Assembly: GCA_010356995.1 (NCBI GenBank)
Contig: ML996701.1
Span: 219,974 to 283,973 of the forward strand
Source: Trichodelitschia bisporula
Taxonomy: Eukaryota; Ascomycota; Dothideomycetes; Phaeotrichales; Phaeotrichaceae
DNA length: 64,000 bases
Direction of reading: 5' to 3'
Part shown: positions 35,004 to 45,806 of the stretch, one piece after another
How positions within the stretch are numbered: position 1 is the stretch's first letter
How the letters are laid out: each line of letters begins with the position of its first letter
Notes under the pieces: generated by a model
Told to the model about the DNA's origin: nothing
Seen by the model: the letters and a program-made list of their open reading frames with translations, nothing else
Databases searched by the model: none
Made by a program: the position numbers and the translations under genes

Positions 35004-36695
35004 ATGGCGCCTACTCCCGGGATCTTGTATGTGACAATGGCCCCCCACGCAACCCTGCCTCCAGCCCAGTTCCATGACTGGTATCAGAACGAGCATGGTC
35101 CGGGACGCCTACGACTACCTCACATCTTCCTTAACGGCTTCCGATACCGCCTTGATTCATCGCAAAAGGATCCATCGGAAGAGCAGCCGGAATGGATGGC
35201 CATCTACGACGTCACGGACATGGCCTACATGCTGTCCGAGGAGTACACCCGGCTGCGGAAGTCACCGGTCCAAAGCCAGCGTGAGCGCGATACCATGAAA
35301 CAAATCAAGGTGGACCGGAAATTCTATGATCTCGTCCACGAGAGCCGGGGCGACGGGTTCAAGGCGCTGGAAGACGTCGCCTTGGAGGGGAATGAAGGAA
35401 ATCTGATCGTGGCCGTGATCAACACGCTACAAGAACCAGGCGGCCGCGCCGAACTGCAGAAGTGGTACGAGGAGGAACACATCCCGCTGCTGGCGAAGGT
35501 GCCCGGCTGGCGCCGCTCCCGCGTCTTCACCTCCAGCACCGTCGAGGAAAAGCGAGCCGGCTACTTCGAGTTCCTAGTCCTGCATGAGTACGACCCTCAG
35601 AGCAACGGGCTGGATGGCCCCGAGTTCAAAGCCGCTGTTGGCACGCCCTGGCGCCAGCGCATTTTTGACACAGTCATCAAGACGAAGAAACGCACTGTCT
35701 ACAACCTCGCCTATACCTTTGGTCCGGCGCCGCGTGATCTGGCCTCTCTCACTGATCTGGCCACCGCACCGCTGACCTTTGCCGAAAACCGGACGCGCAC
35801 GTATCCGGCCCGCGATGGCAGCCCAGCGGCTATCGAGTCCTACGTCATCACACCCGACGGGTGTCTGTTGCCCTACCGGCTGGAGGGGTACACGACGGAC
35901 CCACAAGCGCCCCTATTGGTGCTCATCAATTCCGTGCTCGTGGAATACGGCATCTGGGATGGGTTCATCCGGGCCTTCTTCGCTCGGCCCGAGAACCGCA
36001 AGTTCCGCGTCGTGCGGTACAACGCCCGTGGCCGATCTGCAAATTGCGGACTCGAGGGCGATAATGTCACGGTTGATTTACTCGCCCGCGATGTCACGAG
36101 CTTGCTGGATGCGCTGCGGGTGCTTAGGGCGGCTGGAGTGATTGGCGTGTCTCTGGGGGGTGCGACGAGCTTGAATGTTGCGCTCAAGTACCCGGAACGT
36201 GTGGCTGTATTCGTTGCGTGTGATACCAATGCTGCGGCTCCGGAGGGCAATCCCAAGGCGTGGGGCGAACGGATTGCACTGGCTGAGAGTGAGCAGGCGG
36301 TTTCAACGGCGGGGGAGAGGGTGGTCGGGGGGAAACTGGCGGAGATTACCACGAAGCGGTGGTTTGTGGATGAGAGCTACGATGGCGGTAAGAAGGAGAA
36401 GGAGTGCTGGAGGATTAATGAGATGGTGAAGAACAACAGTCTTGAGGGTTTTAAGAAGGGGGTAAAGGCGCTTTATAAGTACGATTTCAGGGACGATATG
36501 AAGGCTGGGAAGGTCAAGGGTGCATTTATGGTTGGTGGGAGGGATGGTGTCCTGCCCAAGGCCATGGTTGGCATGAAAGACGGGTATGCGGATGGGACGT
36601 CGTGGTTCGTGATCATTGACAATGCTGGTCATCTTCCAATGGTGGAGAAGCCGGAGCTGTTTGCAGACGCTATCACGATATTTTTGGCGGAGTAG
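35004..36695 (+). CDS. Alpha/beta hydrolase fused to two EthD-like domains
   Basis: A single exon, 563 residues from the ATG at 35004. The C-terminal half is an alpha/beta hydrolase of the 3-oxoadipate enol-lactonase-like type: nucleophile Ser383 in GVSLGG, acid Asp514 in GGRDGV and catalytic His543 in NAGHLPM, spaced as the fold requires. An RYNARGRS segment precedes the nucleophile, as in that family. The N-terminal ~240 residues contain two repeats with the look of dimeric alpha-beta barrel (EthD-like) domains, each with a W-Y-x-x-E-H core (WYQNEHGPG near 26 and WYEEEHIPL near 155). Such barrels often bind small aromatic or polyketide-like molecules, so a catabolic or detoxifying esterase/lactonase is plausible; the substrate is unknown. 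There is no signal peptide, so it is probably cytosolic. No pathway partner is adjacent. Confidence 0.88.
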   Translation: MAPTPGILYVTMAPHATLPPAQFHDWYQNEHGPGRLRLPHIFLNGFRYRLDSSQKDPSEEQPEWMAIYDVTDMAYMLSEEYTRLRKSPVQSQRERDTMKQIKVDRKFYDLVHESRGDGFKALEDVALEGNEGNLIVAVINTLQEPGGRAELQKWYEEEHIPLLAKVPGWRRSRVFTSSTVEEKRAGYFEFLVLHEYDPQSNGLDGPEFKAAVGTPWRQRIFDTVIKTKKRTVYNLAYTFGPAPRDLASLTDLATAPLTFAENRTRTYPARDGSPAAIESYVITPDGCLLPYRLEGYTTDPQAPLLVLINSVLVEYGIWDGFIRAFFARPENRKFRVVRYNARGRSANCGLEGDNVTVDLLARDVTSLLDALRVLRAAGVIGVSLGGATSLNVALKYPERVAVFVACDTNAAAPEGNPKAWGERIALAESEQAVSTAGERVVGGKLAEITTKRWFVDESYDGGKKEKECWRINEMVKNNSLEGFKKGVKALYKYDFRDDMKAGKVKGAFMVGGRDGVLPKAMVGMKDGYADGTSWFVIIDNAGHLPMVEKPELFADAITIFLAE

Positions 36696-39151
36696 ATATG
36701 TTCATTAGGGTTGATAGTCGATATCTTGACGACTGGCTGACTCGATTGCTGGAGTTGACGTCGAGATGTGAGCGTCGTGATATCTCAACCCCACATATTA
36801 GCCGCAAATGCAGTTGAAATCGGCGATATGATACGTAAATTTGGCATCAATGTGATTCGATGAAGACAGTAGACCAGTGTTCGGCAACCCTTGAGCGTAC
36901 GCAGTAGAAGCATTCTTATCGGAGCATCCAAGGCGTATCAGGCAACTCAGGGTCGCTTGCGGCTAACCAGTACTGGAAGCTCTCGCAGTGCGTATGTACG
37001 GTCCTGCACCTTAATTGATCAATCAGGGAGCGTGCTTGCAATTCAAGAAGCCGATGTTACAAGATGATAGGGCGTTCGCGAAGCATGTGAGACGAGAGAA
37101 GGGAGTTGACAGTCGAGAGTGCGTCCTGCTTGGAAGGGATGCCAGATATGATGCAGCCCATGTCTGCGTCTCCTCATTCACAACGCGAAGAGAACGGGAA
37201 CATTGAAGCTCCAGACTTTCAGGCGAGATGACATTGAGCACATTGATGAATATCTGAGCCAATTGGACCAGACGAGGAGTGTTTACTCCCTCCACATAGA
37301 GTGTTTCGACAAGCAATACGCTCGTTGTCCGGACGCGTAGAATCCGGAGGCGAACATTCAGTAGTCGATCGGTACCCTACCGTAATCGCATGGTCCGCGG
37401 ACATCACCAGGCAAACGATCGGCACGCTCAATCAGCTCCCAGGAGCCGGCAGGCCACCCATCAAGACCCAAGGCCACACTGAGCCGAAGCTGACGTGAAG
37501 TTCACAACCAACAGCGCCCCAGACGCGCAAGGCTGCGCGGAGAAGCGCGGCATTTCCAGCCCCAGCCTCGGAGCATCATCCCGCCGGCTGGGCTCCGGGC
37601 CAATAAACACGTGTTTGAGGAGCAGCAGCAGATCAGCCTTCCTCGGTCTTGATTGCTTCAGCGATCCATCAGCTTGCACCGCGTGCGATTAATGGGGGTG
37701 GTTGGGGACCGGGACGAGGCCGTGTGTTGTTGTCTTGGGAGGCTGGGGGACTAGCCGAATAGGGCGAGTGACAGGGATCAGCGCGCTTGCCCCTGGTCGA
37801 GTGGCGAGACGCGTCCGACGTCGAGACATGGGGGCGCTGGTGCTGGGGACGTCTGGCACTGGCCCACGGTGCGCCGCGGTAACTCAAGATGCAGTCAACG
37901 AGGCGTGTCAGCGAGTTATGAGTTGCGGCAGTGCGTCTCAGGCCCGGCCGGGGCGTAAAGGGCGTAGGTTCCGTCGTAATGTGCGGGGCAGGACGCTTGC
38001 AACACGGCGAGCTACGCCGGTAGACGCCGGGAAAGAATAGGCCAAGAGGGATGATCCTGAGCTCTGGCAGCTAACATGTCAAAACAAACAGATGGGAATC
38101 GCACGATCCGCCCTTGTTACACGCTTAACCACGGGTGGCAGCGCGTGCGGTCTCTCGGAAGCAAACAGAACAGATGCAACAGGGATCTGACCGAGCTGCA
38201 GCAGCGCCTCCCGGCAGACGCGGACAAGGGGGGGGAGCGCTGTAGTCAATTACCAGTAGGACGCCTCGGCCGTTGCTATGCAGCTAGCTTTGTTGACGAA
38301 TGGGATCCCGGCTGGTGATAGCTTCTCACAGACCACAGCCGGCCAGAGCTTTCCCCGGTCAAGAGCTTTGACGCCAATCAAAATAGGGGAGGCTGGTGGC
38401 GCTCATTCAGTGCAACAACAGGACAGCTGAGAAGCGACGGAACCATCACAGCCCCAAGCCAATTGACGCCGTCCACGAAAGGCGACACGGCGCGGCCGAA
38501 AAAGAAGATGGCTGGGAGAGCCCAGAGGAGCGGAGAATTGATGAAGACTTGGAGAGTGGGGTGCGGGAACAGCGGTAATTGACTGGATGGAAAAGAAGCT
38601 TCGACCAGAGCTTCAAAGCGGAACGACGCGGAGGGAATTACGGTAGCCGGAGCAGGCGATATTATTATGAACGACCCCAGCCCCCCCATTCTTCCCCACT
38701 CTCCCAGGCTTCGGCTTCAACCCCCCCTTTAACAGTTCAGTCTCACTCTCACGTTTCATCGACATGTGCAGGATGGCGGGGGAAGAAGGGAAAAGGGCTT
38801 ATGCCGCATCTCTATTGCTTCATGTTCTTGTTCCCCCTTCCCCGGCCCCCCAGATATCATGGCTCTGCTCATCTAAATTGAAAGGCCGGGAAACGCAAGG
38901 TCGTCAACAAACAACAAAGCAACAAGCGGCGGCGACGGGATGGAATTGGTGGACAAACAATGGAATCGGTTCGCGACTCCAATCCCATGTGCTTCCCAGC
39001 AAGGGAGTAGATATTAGATCCAACGTAGTGCGTAGACGAGCCCGAGAGAGTGAGCAAAAGACTCGGCAAAAACGCCAAAAAGCCCGCAAGAGAGCCAAAT
39101 GAAGCCAAAGCTATCAGCAAGGCCCCACGGCGCTATGCCTGAACGGTGATG
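36696..39151. other. Gene-poor region upstream of hex-1
   Basis: About 2.5 kb with no frame I can defend as coding. Short open stretches on both strands lack motifs and splice partners. The right part (about 38400-39151) may include distal promoter sequence or an undetected first exon of hex-1. No transposon ends or tandem repeats are obvious. Confidence 0.45.
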
Positions 39152-40848
39152 CGTCAAAACAGTGATTGCGAGACGCGCCGTGCCATAAGAAACGCCAGCC
39201 CCGTTTCGCCCCAGCTGGGACCCACTTTCTCTTTCCCGCCTCCCACCATTTCCCCTCCCATCAACACTTGTCCTGCATATTCCACTACCCCCCAAAGTGC
39301 ATAACCCCCTCTGTTCCAATCCAATCCAAACCTCAAATCATAACACAACTTTCCTGCACCTCTAAACCTTCCATCAATTGGCAGCTATTTGAACCGCGTT
39401 TCCCAGCAAAGCAACAACACCATCCCGCATTTACCCCTCACTCCAACAACCCCCCAAACCAAACAAACCTGGCGCCGACATCTCTGGTTTATCTCTCTTT
39501 CATTCTCTTCAAGAGATCTTCTTAGGCAATCCTCTTCTCAAGGAGCCAAGAAGTTCTTTCTTGTCTTCCTCTTGATCTGTTCCCGAACGGCTCGAGGGGT
39601 TTTCAAGAAGGAACGCCGCGACTCCAGACAACCTGGACTTTGACGCCCGCGTCCCGATCCCCTTCAGTGTCTTCCCGTCCTCGTATCGGAGTGACGCTGT
39701 CACAGCGGAAACCACCAAAGTCAAGGTAGAGGGTGAAGTCAACCTACCTGATCAGACTTCGCGCGTCGGACGGGAAGGTCACGAAGCCCGCTACACCTCC
39801 ATCTCAACCGAAAGAGAAGGCCGTCGCGTCGAAGAGACTGTCCGGTACGAAGAGGAGCGTTCTCAGCAGCAGCAATATCCTCCACGTGAGGAGTATCCCC
39901 AGCATCTGCACAGCGAAGAGAAGCTCCGCATCCGCACACACCAGCCAGACGCTCTCTACGATCAAGCTCAATACCAACCGCGGGAGGAACACACTTCCCG
40001 CGTAGAGATCAGCAGAGGAGAACGGTAAGTCAGCACCAAGACAGCTCAACTCAGCTCCGAGACAACTCCCCCCTAAGCACCTCCCCCACCTCACGCGCTT
40101 GTTTCTCCACTTTCTCCACTTCACGCGCTACTGTTTACCCACCCGTACCCCCCCTGTCCTACCCCCAGACACCTCCCAACCCCCCCAATTCCCACTTGTG
40201 GACCTTGTTTTGTTTTGTTTTGCTTCATCTTTTCCTTTTCCAATAGCCGCCCCTTTTGGTTCGGTCCTTGGCATTGACCATCCATCACCTTGGACCGCGT
40301 CGTGGCTTGTGTGTTGTCCTGGCGACCAGACACAAATTTTTCCTTGCCCTCTTTTTATCCCTATTCCCCCGTCTGTTCTTCCACTCTTGACTTGAGCCTC
40401 ACTAACCATCCTCGTCAATTCCTACAGCTACCGAGAACCCTTCCGTCGGTACGCCGAAGCTCAGATCGACGTTCCGGACAAGACATACGGGTCATCCTTT
40501 GATAAGACCCTCGACATCAACGAGCGCCGCCTTCGTGCAGACACCCGCCCCATCGTTCCTGAGAGCCGCTTCGGTCCCTCAGCCTCTTACCAAGCCCAGG
40601 ACTCCTACCCCCAGTACGGTGGTCCCACCTCTGACTACCCTGTCCAAGCCTCATCCGAGGTCCGTGTCAACAAGTCTTTCGTCTCCGGCTCCACCATCGA
40701 CCCACCCCGTCGTTCCCAACCGGAGTACAGCGTCGAACAGACCGCTTCTTACTCCACCGTTGACCCACCCCGCTACCCACGCGAGGAAGTTCGAGTAGAA
40801 AGGACTGCTCGGACCACTGTTGACGCACCGAAGAAGTTCAAGCGGGAC
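39152..40848 (+). promoter_or_regulatory. ATG-free leader of hex-1 containing a long open frame
   Basis: No ATG occurs in any plus-strand frame between the one ending at 39151 and the HEX-1 start at 40849. Pyrimidine- and C/A-rich sequence at about 39200-39560 looks like a transcription start and 5' leader. From about 39571 a frame stays open to 40024. It splices over a 403-bp intron (40025-40427, GTAAGT donor, CTAAC branch, CTACAG acceptor) and continues open and in frame into HEX-1. The roughly 290 codons read as protein-like (for example ARVPIPFSVFPSSYRSDAV, then several VDPPR / VDAPK repeats). This fits an N-terminally extended HEX-1 isoform, as alternative hex-1 transcripts are known in aspergilli. 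Its start must be a non-AUG codon or an exon further upstream that I could not place. Confidence 0.7.
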
Positions 40849-41544
40849 ATGGGATATTACGACGACGACGGTCACTACCACTCGTTCCGTCGTGGTGTCC
40901 AGCGTGTTGCAGAGCACATTCGTCACCCCATTCACGGTCCTCATCACCACCACGACAAGCACGTCGAGGAGGTAGTCGTCAAGAACACCGACGTCCAGAT
41001 TCCTGCTTCTCGCCCCTCAGGCGGCTATACTCCCTCCAGCGGCTATACTCCTTCCAGCTCTCAAGGCCCCTCTTCCTCAATGAACAAGAAGATGCTTCCC
41101 AACACCATCACCATCCCGTGCCACCACATCCGCATTGGCGATCTCCTGATTCTGCAGGGTCGCCCTTGCCAGGTCATCCGCATCACGACGTCGTCGCAGA
41201 CTGGCCAGCACCGCTACCTCGGTGTTGATCTGTTCACCAAGCAGCTGCACGAGGAGTCGAGCTTCATCTCGTCCCCTTCGCCGTCGGTGGTTGTCCAGAA
41301 CATGCTGGGTCCTATCTTCAAACAGTACCGTGTTCTGGACATCCGTGATGATGGTCGCGTCGTCGCCATGACCGACACTGGCGATGTCAAGCAGGGCCTT
41401 CAGATCCTCGACCAGAGCGACTTGCTCGCTCGCCTCACGGAGTCCTTCGACAATGGCCGTGGCAGCGTTCGCGTCCTCGTCATCTCCGATGAGGGCCGCG
41501 AGCTTGCTGTTGACTTCAAGGTTGTGCACGGCTGCCGGTTGTAA
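40849..41544 (+). CDS. hex1: Woronin body major protein HEX-1 (short form)
   Basis: The 231 residues begin MGYYDDDGHYHSFRRG, the conserved start of the HEX-1/HexA core. A His-rich linker (HGPHHHHDKH) follows and then the two-domain eIF5A-like fold: NTITIPCHHIRIGDLLILQG, a PCQVIRITTSSQTGQHRYLGV block and a C-terminal OB-like domain. HEX-1 self-assembles into the peroxisome-derived crystalline core of Woronin bodies, which plug septal pores after hyphal wounding, and is specific to Pezizomycotina. The last three residues are CRL, a variant of the PTS1 peroxisomal signal (SRL in the Neurospora protein). The coding frame continues open upstream without any ATG (separate entry), so longer isoforms are likely and this ATG is the first usable one in the transcript as read. 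Confidence 0.93.
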   Translation: MGYYDDDGHYHSFRRGVQRVAEHIRHPIHGPHHHHDKHVEEVVVKNTDVQIPASRPSGGYTPSSGYTPSSSQGPSSSMNKKMLPNTITIPCHHIRIGDLLILQGRPCQVIRITTSSQTGQHRYLGVDLFTKQLHEESSFISSPSPSVVVQNMLGPIFKQYRVLDIRDDGRVVAMTDTGDVKQGLQILDQSDLLARLTESFDNGRGSVRVLVISDEGRELAVDFKVVHGCRL

Positions 41545-42206
41545 ATCTGCTTTCAGGTATGGCGCTTCTGTCGATGATATTTCTTGATGCTAATCAATGT
41601 TCAGCATCATGATTTCACGGTCAATGTGTTTCAAGCTGATGACTACGTCGCTGCTTGGTTCGCATCCGCTCAGAATGTGTTCATAAAACCTTTCCGCTTT
41701 TGTTTTGTTTAGTGCTGCATTTAGACGACGTCTGGAGGAGCCGCATCTCAGTGCAGTAAATGTTGGTTGGGATCTTCTCTGTAATGACAAGAGGGCGAGT
41801 CTACCACTTGGTCTCGGTGCTTCTTGGCCTTCCTGGATCTCAGTTTGGAGTTACAGTTAGTCAAGTATGTACTTGGGTCATGGGGTCGGTGTTGGTATTG
41901 TGTGTGCATAGTTAATGCGATGTTGTTTCGTTAACCTCTTGGCTCTCGCTTGATCTCATGTGATGTGACGTTTGATGTCCCTGCCCTCCCTGGCCCTGCC
42001 CTCCCTGGTCGAAGCTTAAATCTCACAACGCGGTGCGTTATCCCCGCATCACTCCGGGTACCATTCCCGCCTTGATGGCGCTCCAAGCCTAGGCTTTTTA
42101 AGCCCATAAAGCTCGAGCTTTCGACCTCTGTTCAGAGTCCCACATGTCTTCTCACGATATACTTCAGTCCTGAAAGTGACATTATAGTAGGAACCTATTA
42201 TTGACC
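41545..42206. other. Intergenic region between hex-1 and the oxygenase
   Basis: About 0.66 kb containing the hex-1 3' region and the promoter of the next plus-strand gene. A direct repeat of 13 bp, CTGCCCTCCCTGG, occurs at 41981-41993 and 41996-42008. I see no gene. Confidence 0.45.
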
Positions 42207-43351
42207 ATGGCCGTCGACGATTCCTCCAATATCCCGCCCTTCCCAGCTCACGTCCCCACGGCCCCCCTCCTCCGCATTTCTCTATCCAAACTGCTGGCAG
42301 CCGACCCGACTGAAGTCGATCGCCTCTGGACCGCCTCGTGCAACCTAGGCTTCTTCTACTTAGACCTATCCACCCCTCCCTCAGTCGCCATCAACGGTGG
42401 AGCCCTCCTCTCCGACGCTTCGGCGCTCTTCTCCCTCGCCTCATCCCTCTTTGCCCTCCCGACCTTGGAAAAGGCAAAGTACGACATGGCCGCTGAGGGG
42501 AGCTACTTCGGATACAAGGGCTACGGGGCGGGCATAATCGACGCAGCAGGCACGCCAGACCGGAACGAGTTCTACAATGTAAACTCCCCCGGCCCCCCAG
42601 CTACCCTCGCTCCTTCCTCACTTACCCACACCAGGTCTCAAAAGACGACATCCTCGGCCTATCCTTGCCCCTCCGCGCCCCAGACCTCCTCACCCCGCAT
42701 CGGCCACTCTTCACATCGTTCATCCACGCTGCGCACTCCCTCACGCTCCTCGTGCTCGATATCCTGAATATGAAGCTCCAACTTCCACCCGGCACGCTGA
42801 CGACCCTACACGCCCTCGACAAGCCCTCGGGCGACCAGGTGCGCATGATCAAGGCGCCGCCGCAGCCGCCGCAGGATCAGCGGACGGTGCTTGGGGCGCA
42901 TACCGATTTTGGCAGCGTGACTGTGTTGTTTAACCGCGTGGGTGGGCTTCAGGTTCAGCTGCCTGAGGGAGTGAAAGCGGAAGGTGAGGAGACGGAGGAT
43001 GGGTGGGCGTATGTCCGTCCGTTGCCTGAACATGCGGTTATTAACCTCGGCGATGCGCTGGTCAAGTTTTCGGCGGGAGTGCTGAGGAGTAATATTCACA
43101 GGGTGGTGAGTCCGCCGGGGGAGCAGGCGGGGGTGACGAGGTATAGTGTTGTGTATTTTTCGAGGCCGGGGGATGAGGTTGTGCTTAGGCCGCTGAAGGA
43201 GAGTCCGGTTGTTAGGGGAAGGGTTGGCGATGGAGAGGAGGAGGAGGAGGTTAGTTCTAAGGAGTGGGTGCTCAGGAGAGCGCTGGGGAGGAGGGGGGTT
43301 GGGAGGTGGGAGGATAGTAAGGGGACGGAGGGGGAAAGAGTGAAGGCGTAG
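42207..43351 (+). CDS. 2-oxoglutarate/Fe(II)-dependent dioxygenase (IPNS-like)
   Basis: Two exons, 42207-42578 and 42635-43351 (56-bp intron), give 362 residues. The N-terminal DIOX_N-type region ends in YFGYKGYGAGIIDAAGTPDRNEFYN. The double-stranded beta-helix core carries the iron ligands His213 and Asp215 in HTDFGS and a distal His279 in SNIHRVV. The 2-oxoglutarate-binding Arg293-x-Ser295 is in RYSVVYF. All catalytic residues are present, so the enzyme should be active. The family hydroxylates or desaturates diverse small molecules, including secondary metabolites and flavonoid- or gibberellin-type compounds; nothing beside it tells the substrate. It is cytosolic (no signal sequence). The C-terminal ~60 residues are charged and Glu/Arg-rich. 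The start ATG has the good context ACCATGGCC. Confidence 0.93.
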
Positions 43352-45806
43352 CTTGGAGTTGGGACTTAGGGTGTGACGGCGAAAGCGTGAGTGATGCGGG
43401 TAGAGAGCGCGAAGTCGAAGGCACAGTTTGGGGTAGGGCGGAGGGCGCAAGGCTGAGAATGGACGGTTGGAACTCTGAATGAAGGGTACGAGGCTGATGT
43501 ATCGATCTGCGGGCAGGGCGAGGCTCAGGGCGTAGGACGCGTGTGGGTCGGCGGCGATGGAGAACGCGAGGCTTGACATTGGCGAGCTCGCATTTGTCGT
43601 TATCTCCGATCTACAATCGAGAATGCAGGGCTGAGGATGCGAGCGATTTTGGATCTACCGGATCGTGGAGGTGTTTGATTGCTTGAGTGCGCAGCATGAA
43701 CATCGGCTTATCGGGGAGACAGGTGCGCAGGGCGAGTTGAAGTGGCGAAGGTGGAGAAGTGATGCTTTACATGTAAGGTCGGACGTCATTTCACCGGGCA
43801 ATAAATATGGAGACGGTAGTGCAGGTACAAGTAGTGGAACGGTGCACCTGTGCCCGAGCTGTTGAGGTTGAGTATGAACGCGTTGACTTGCAGTCCGCTG
43901 AGCATTCTGCAGCCCGGGATGACGACGAACTCCTGCAGGCGACCGCCGAGTGCGATAGCGCGGCATACGGACGACGTGGCTAAGGGTGATGTCGGGCTCA
44001 TCCTGGGAGACCATGCCGACTAGCGGATTTCAAGAATGCGACTGCGCGATTGAGGCCGCGACGCCCTGGTATCGCGATACGCTGTGGCCGGTTTCCAGCA
44101 TTCGGTGCGTGGCACTGCTTTCTGCCCTTCGGGTGCTTCTTTCCACGACAGACGGCATGTTTGATATCCATCCCGTTCCTTGCTGGTTTCGGGCTCAGCC
44201 TGTGGTGTTGTCGGCGACGCTCGGCTTGGGCGTCCCGCGCTCAACGGCTTTGATAGACGTCATTGGGACTGTGCTTATGGCCGAGCTTTCGAGCCGCAAT
44301 TCGTGGCACCCCCGGAGGCGAGATTCTGGACTAGGATCGGGTATTTGCAGCGGATATTCCCAGGACGAGATCGTACGACACTCGGGTACTCTCGCCGATC
44401 AGAGGGCCAGTTGGTCTTGGACGACGACAGACGATGGCGAAGACATGGGCGCTTTGGGCATCTGCACTTGGACGGGCCGGTGAGGAGCGGACTCGGCAAT
44501 TATCGGCAGTTATTTGACGGTTTGGATAGCCAAATGCGAAGCTGGGGAAGATATCAAAGCTCAGGATACGATGTTTGAAGACTGGGTCACACCTAGGGTA
44601 GAAGTGAAGCGGAGATAGGTCCGGAAATGGTGATCCCGTCTCACCGGCTCCCTTTGGGCATTAACTGTTTGTCGATGATTTGACACGCTGGCAACTTCGC
44701 CACTGGCTCACCGCACAACTGGGGGGGAGACGAGGCTGAGACGAGTGGTGAAGCCGCTGAGCCGTGAGGCTGCAACGAAGCGTGCAATGACGTCGCGTAT
44801 TTCGTCCTTCTCCGCAGGGTGTATAGCATCACGTGAATCGTGAAGCCTCGAAGCCCCGCCATTCTCCCCACTTCAGGCACTGACTCCCAAATCCCACACT
44901 ACCTACAGTATCGCCATCATCCTGTTTTGCCTTTGCCATTTTGCGTCTTTGCTCTGGTCTACATCTTCTTCCTTCTCTTCTATCCCGCCGCATCGCATCA
45001 CATAGCATAGCATACTGCCGTGCTGCGCTCCCTTCACGTCACCCTTCATTCTCGTCGAGCTGCCGTGTGATCGTGTGGTGGTTCTCTTGTCTGCCACGCT
45101 ATTCGCAAAGATCGTCGGTGTGCGTCAAAAAACTCCACTCCGGTTTGCTGCCCAAAGGATAATTTTGGCCCCTTTTCCTGCTTCCCCAGCCGATCCTGGT
45201 CGTGTGCTGCTGCTAGTTGTCTAGTTGTCACCACTCAGCAACTGAGCAACCCCAACTCGCAGCCGTTACGACGCCCAATATTCACCACTCCTGCTTTTTT
45301 TGCCTTGCTGCAAGCACGTAAACCTCTTTGCCTGCAGAGCGCACCCCCCGCCAATACCCCTCACGCCCCTTCCTCCACCGCGCCCTTCAACCTCGTCATC
45401 TTCTGGCCTCCTCTGCACCTTACCCGACATACTTCTTCTTGCATTTGAGCCTTCCTCTGTTGTATCTCCCGCCTTCCCGTGTGTAAGCGGAAGACACACC
45501 GATCGCCAGTGCCTATCCCGTTCCTGGTGCAAACAGTCTCGCGACGGAGCTTCCGGTGAGTTGTCCCCGAATGTGCATATCATGGCCCTCACTCCGCTCC
45601 CTACGATGCCCAGCGGGCCTCATCTCACCTCACAAGAACACGTTGGGCTAACTTCTTTCACCATGACTACCAGCCGTCTCAAGAGTTACCACGCTACTTC
45701 GCCTCACTTTTCGGGCAAGCGGACTCTCGCCCAGCTCAGAGCGAGCGCTGCCATCTCCTGCCACACTTGTACGGGTAGCTTCGCCGCTGCAACAATCCCT
45801 CTCAAG
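43352..45806. other. Intergenic region with long leader of the DUF8035 gene
   Basis: About 2.45 kb. The first 1.3 kb holds no coding frame I can support. From roughly 44900 the sequence becomes C/T-rich, as in a fungal promoter and leader. The DUF8035 reading frame is open from 45300 without stops, so part of this stretch could be translated if an earlier start is used (see that gene). Confidence 0.45.

Noticed and set aside
43986-44578. Overlapping plus-strand frames of 165 and 132 codons
   Set aside because: No domain, no splice continuity, and neither frame is clearly better than the other.
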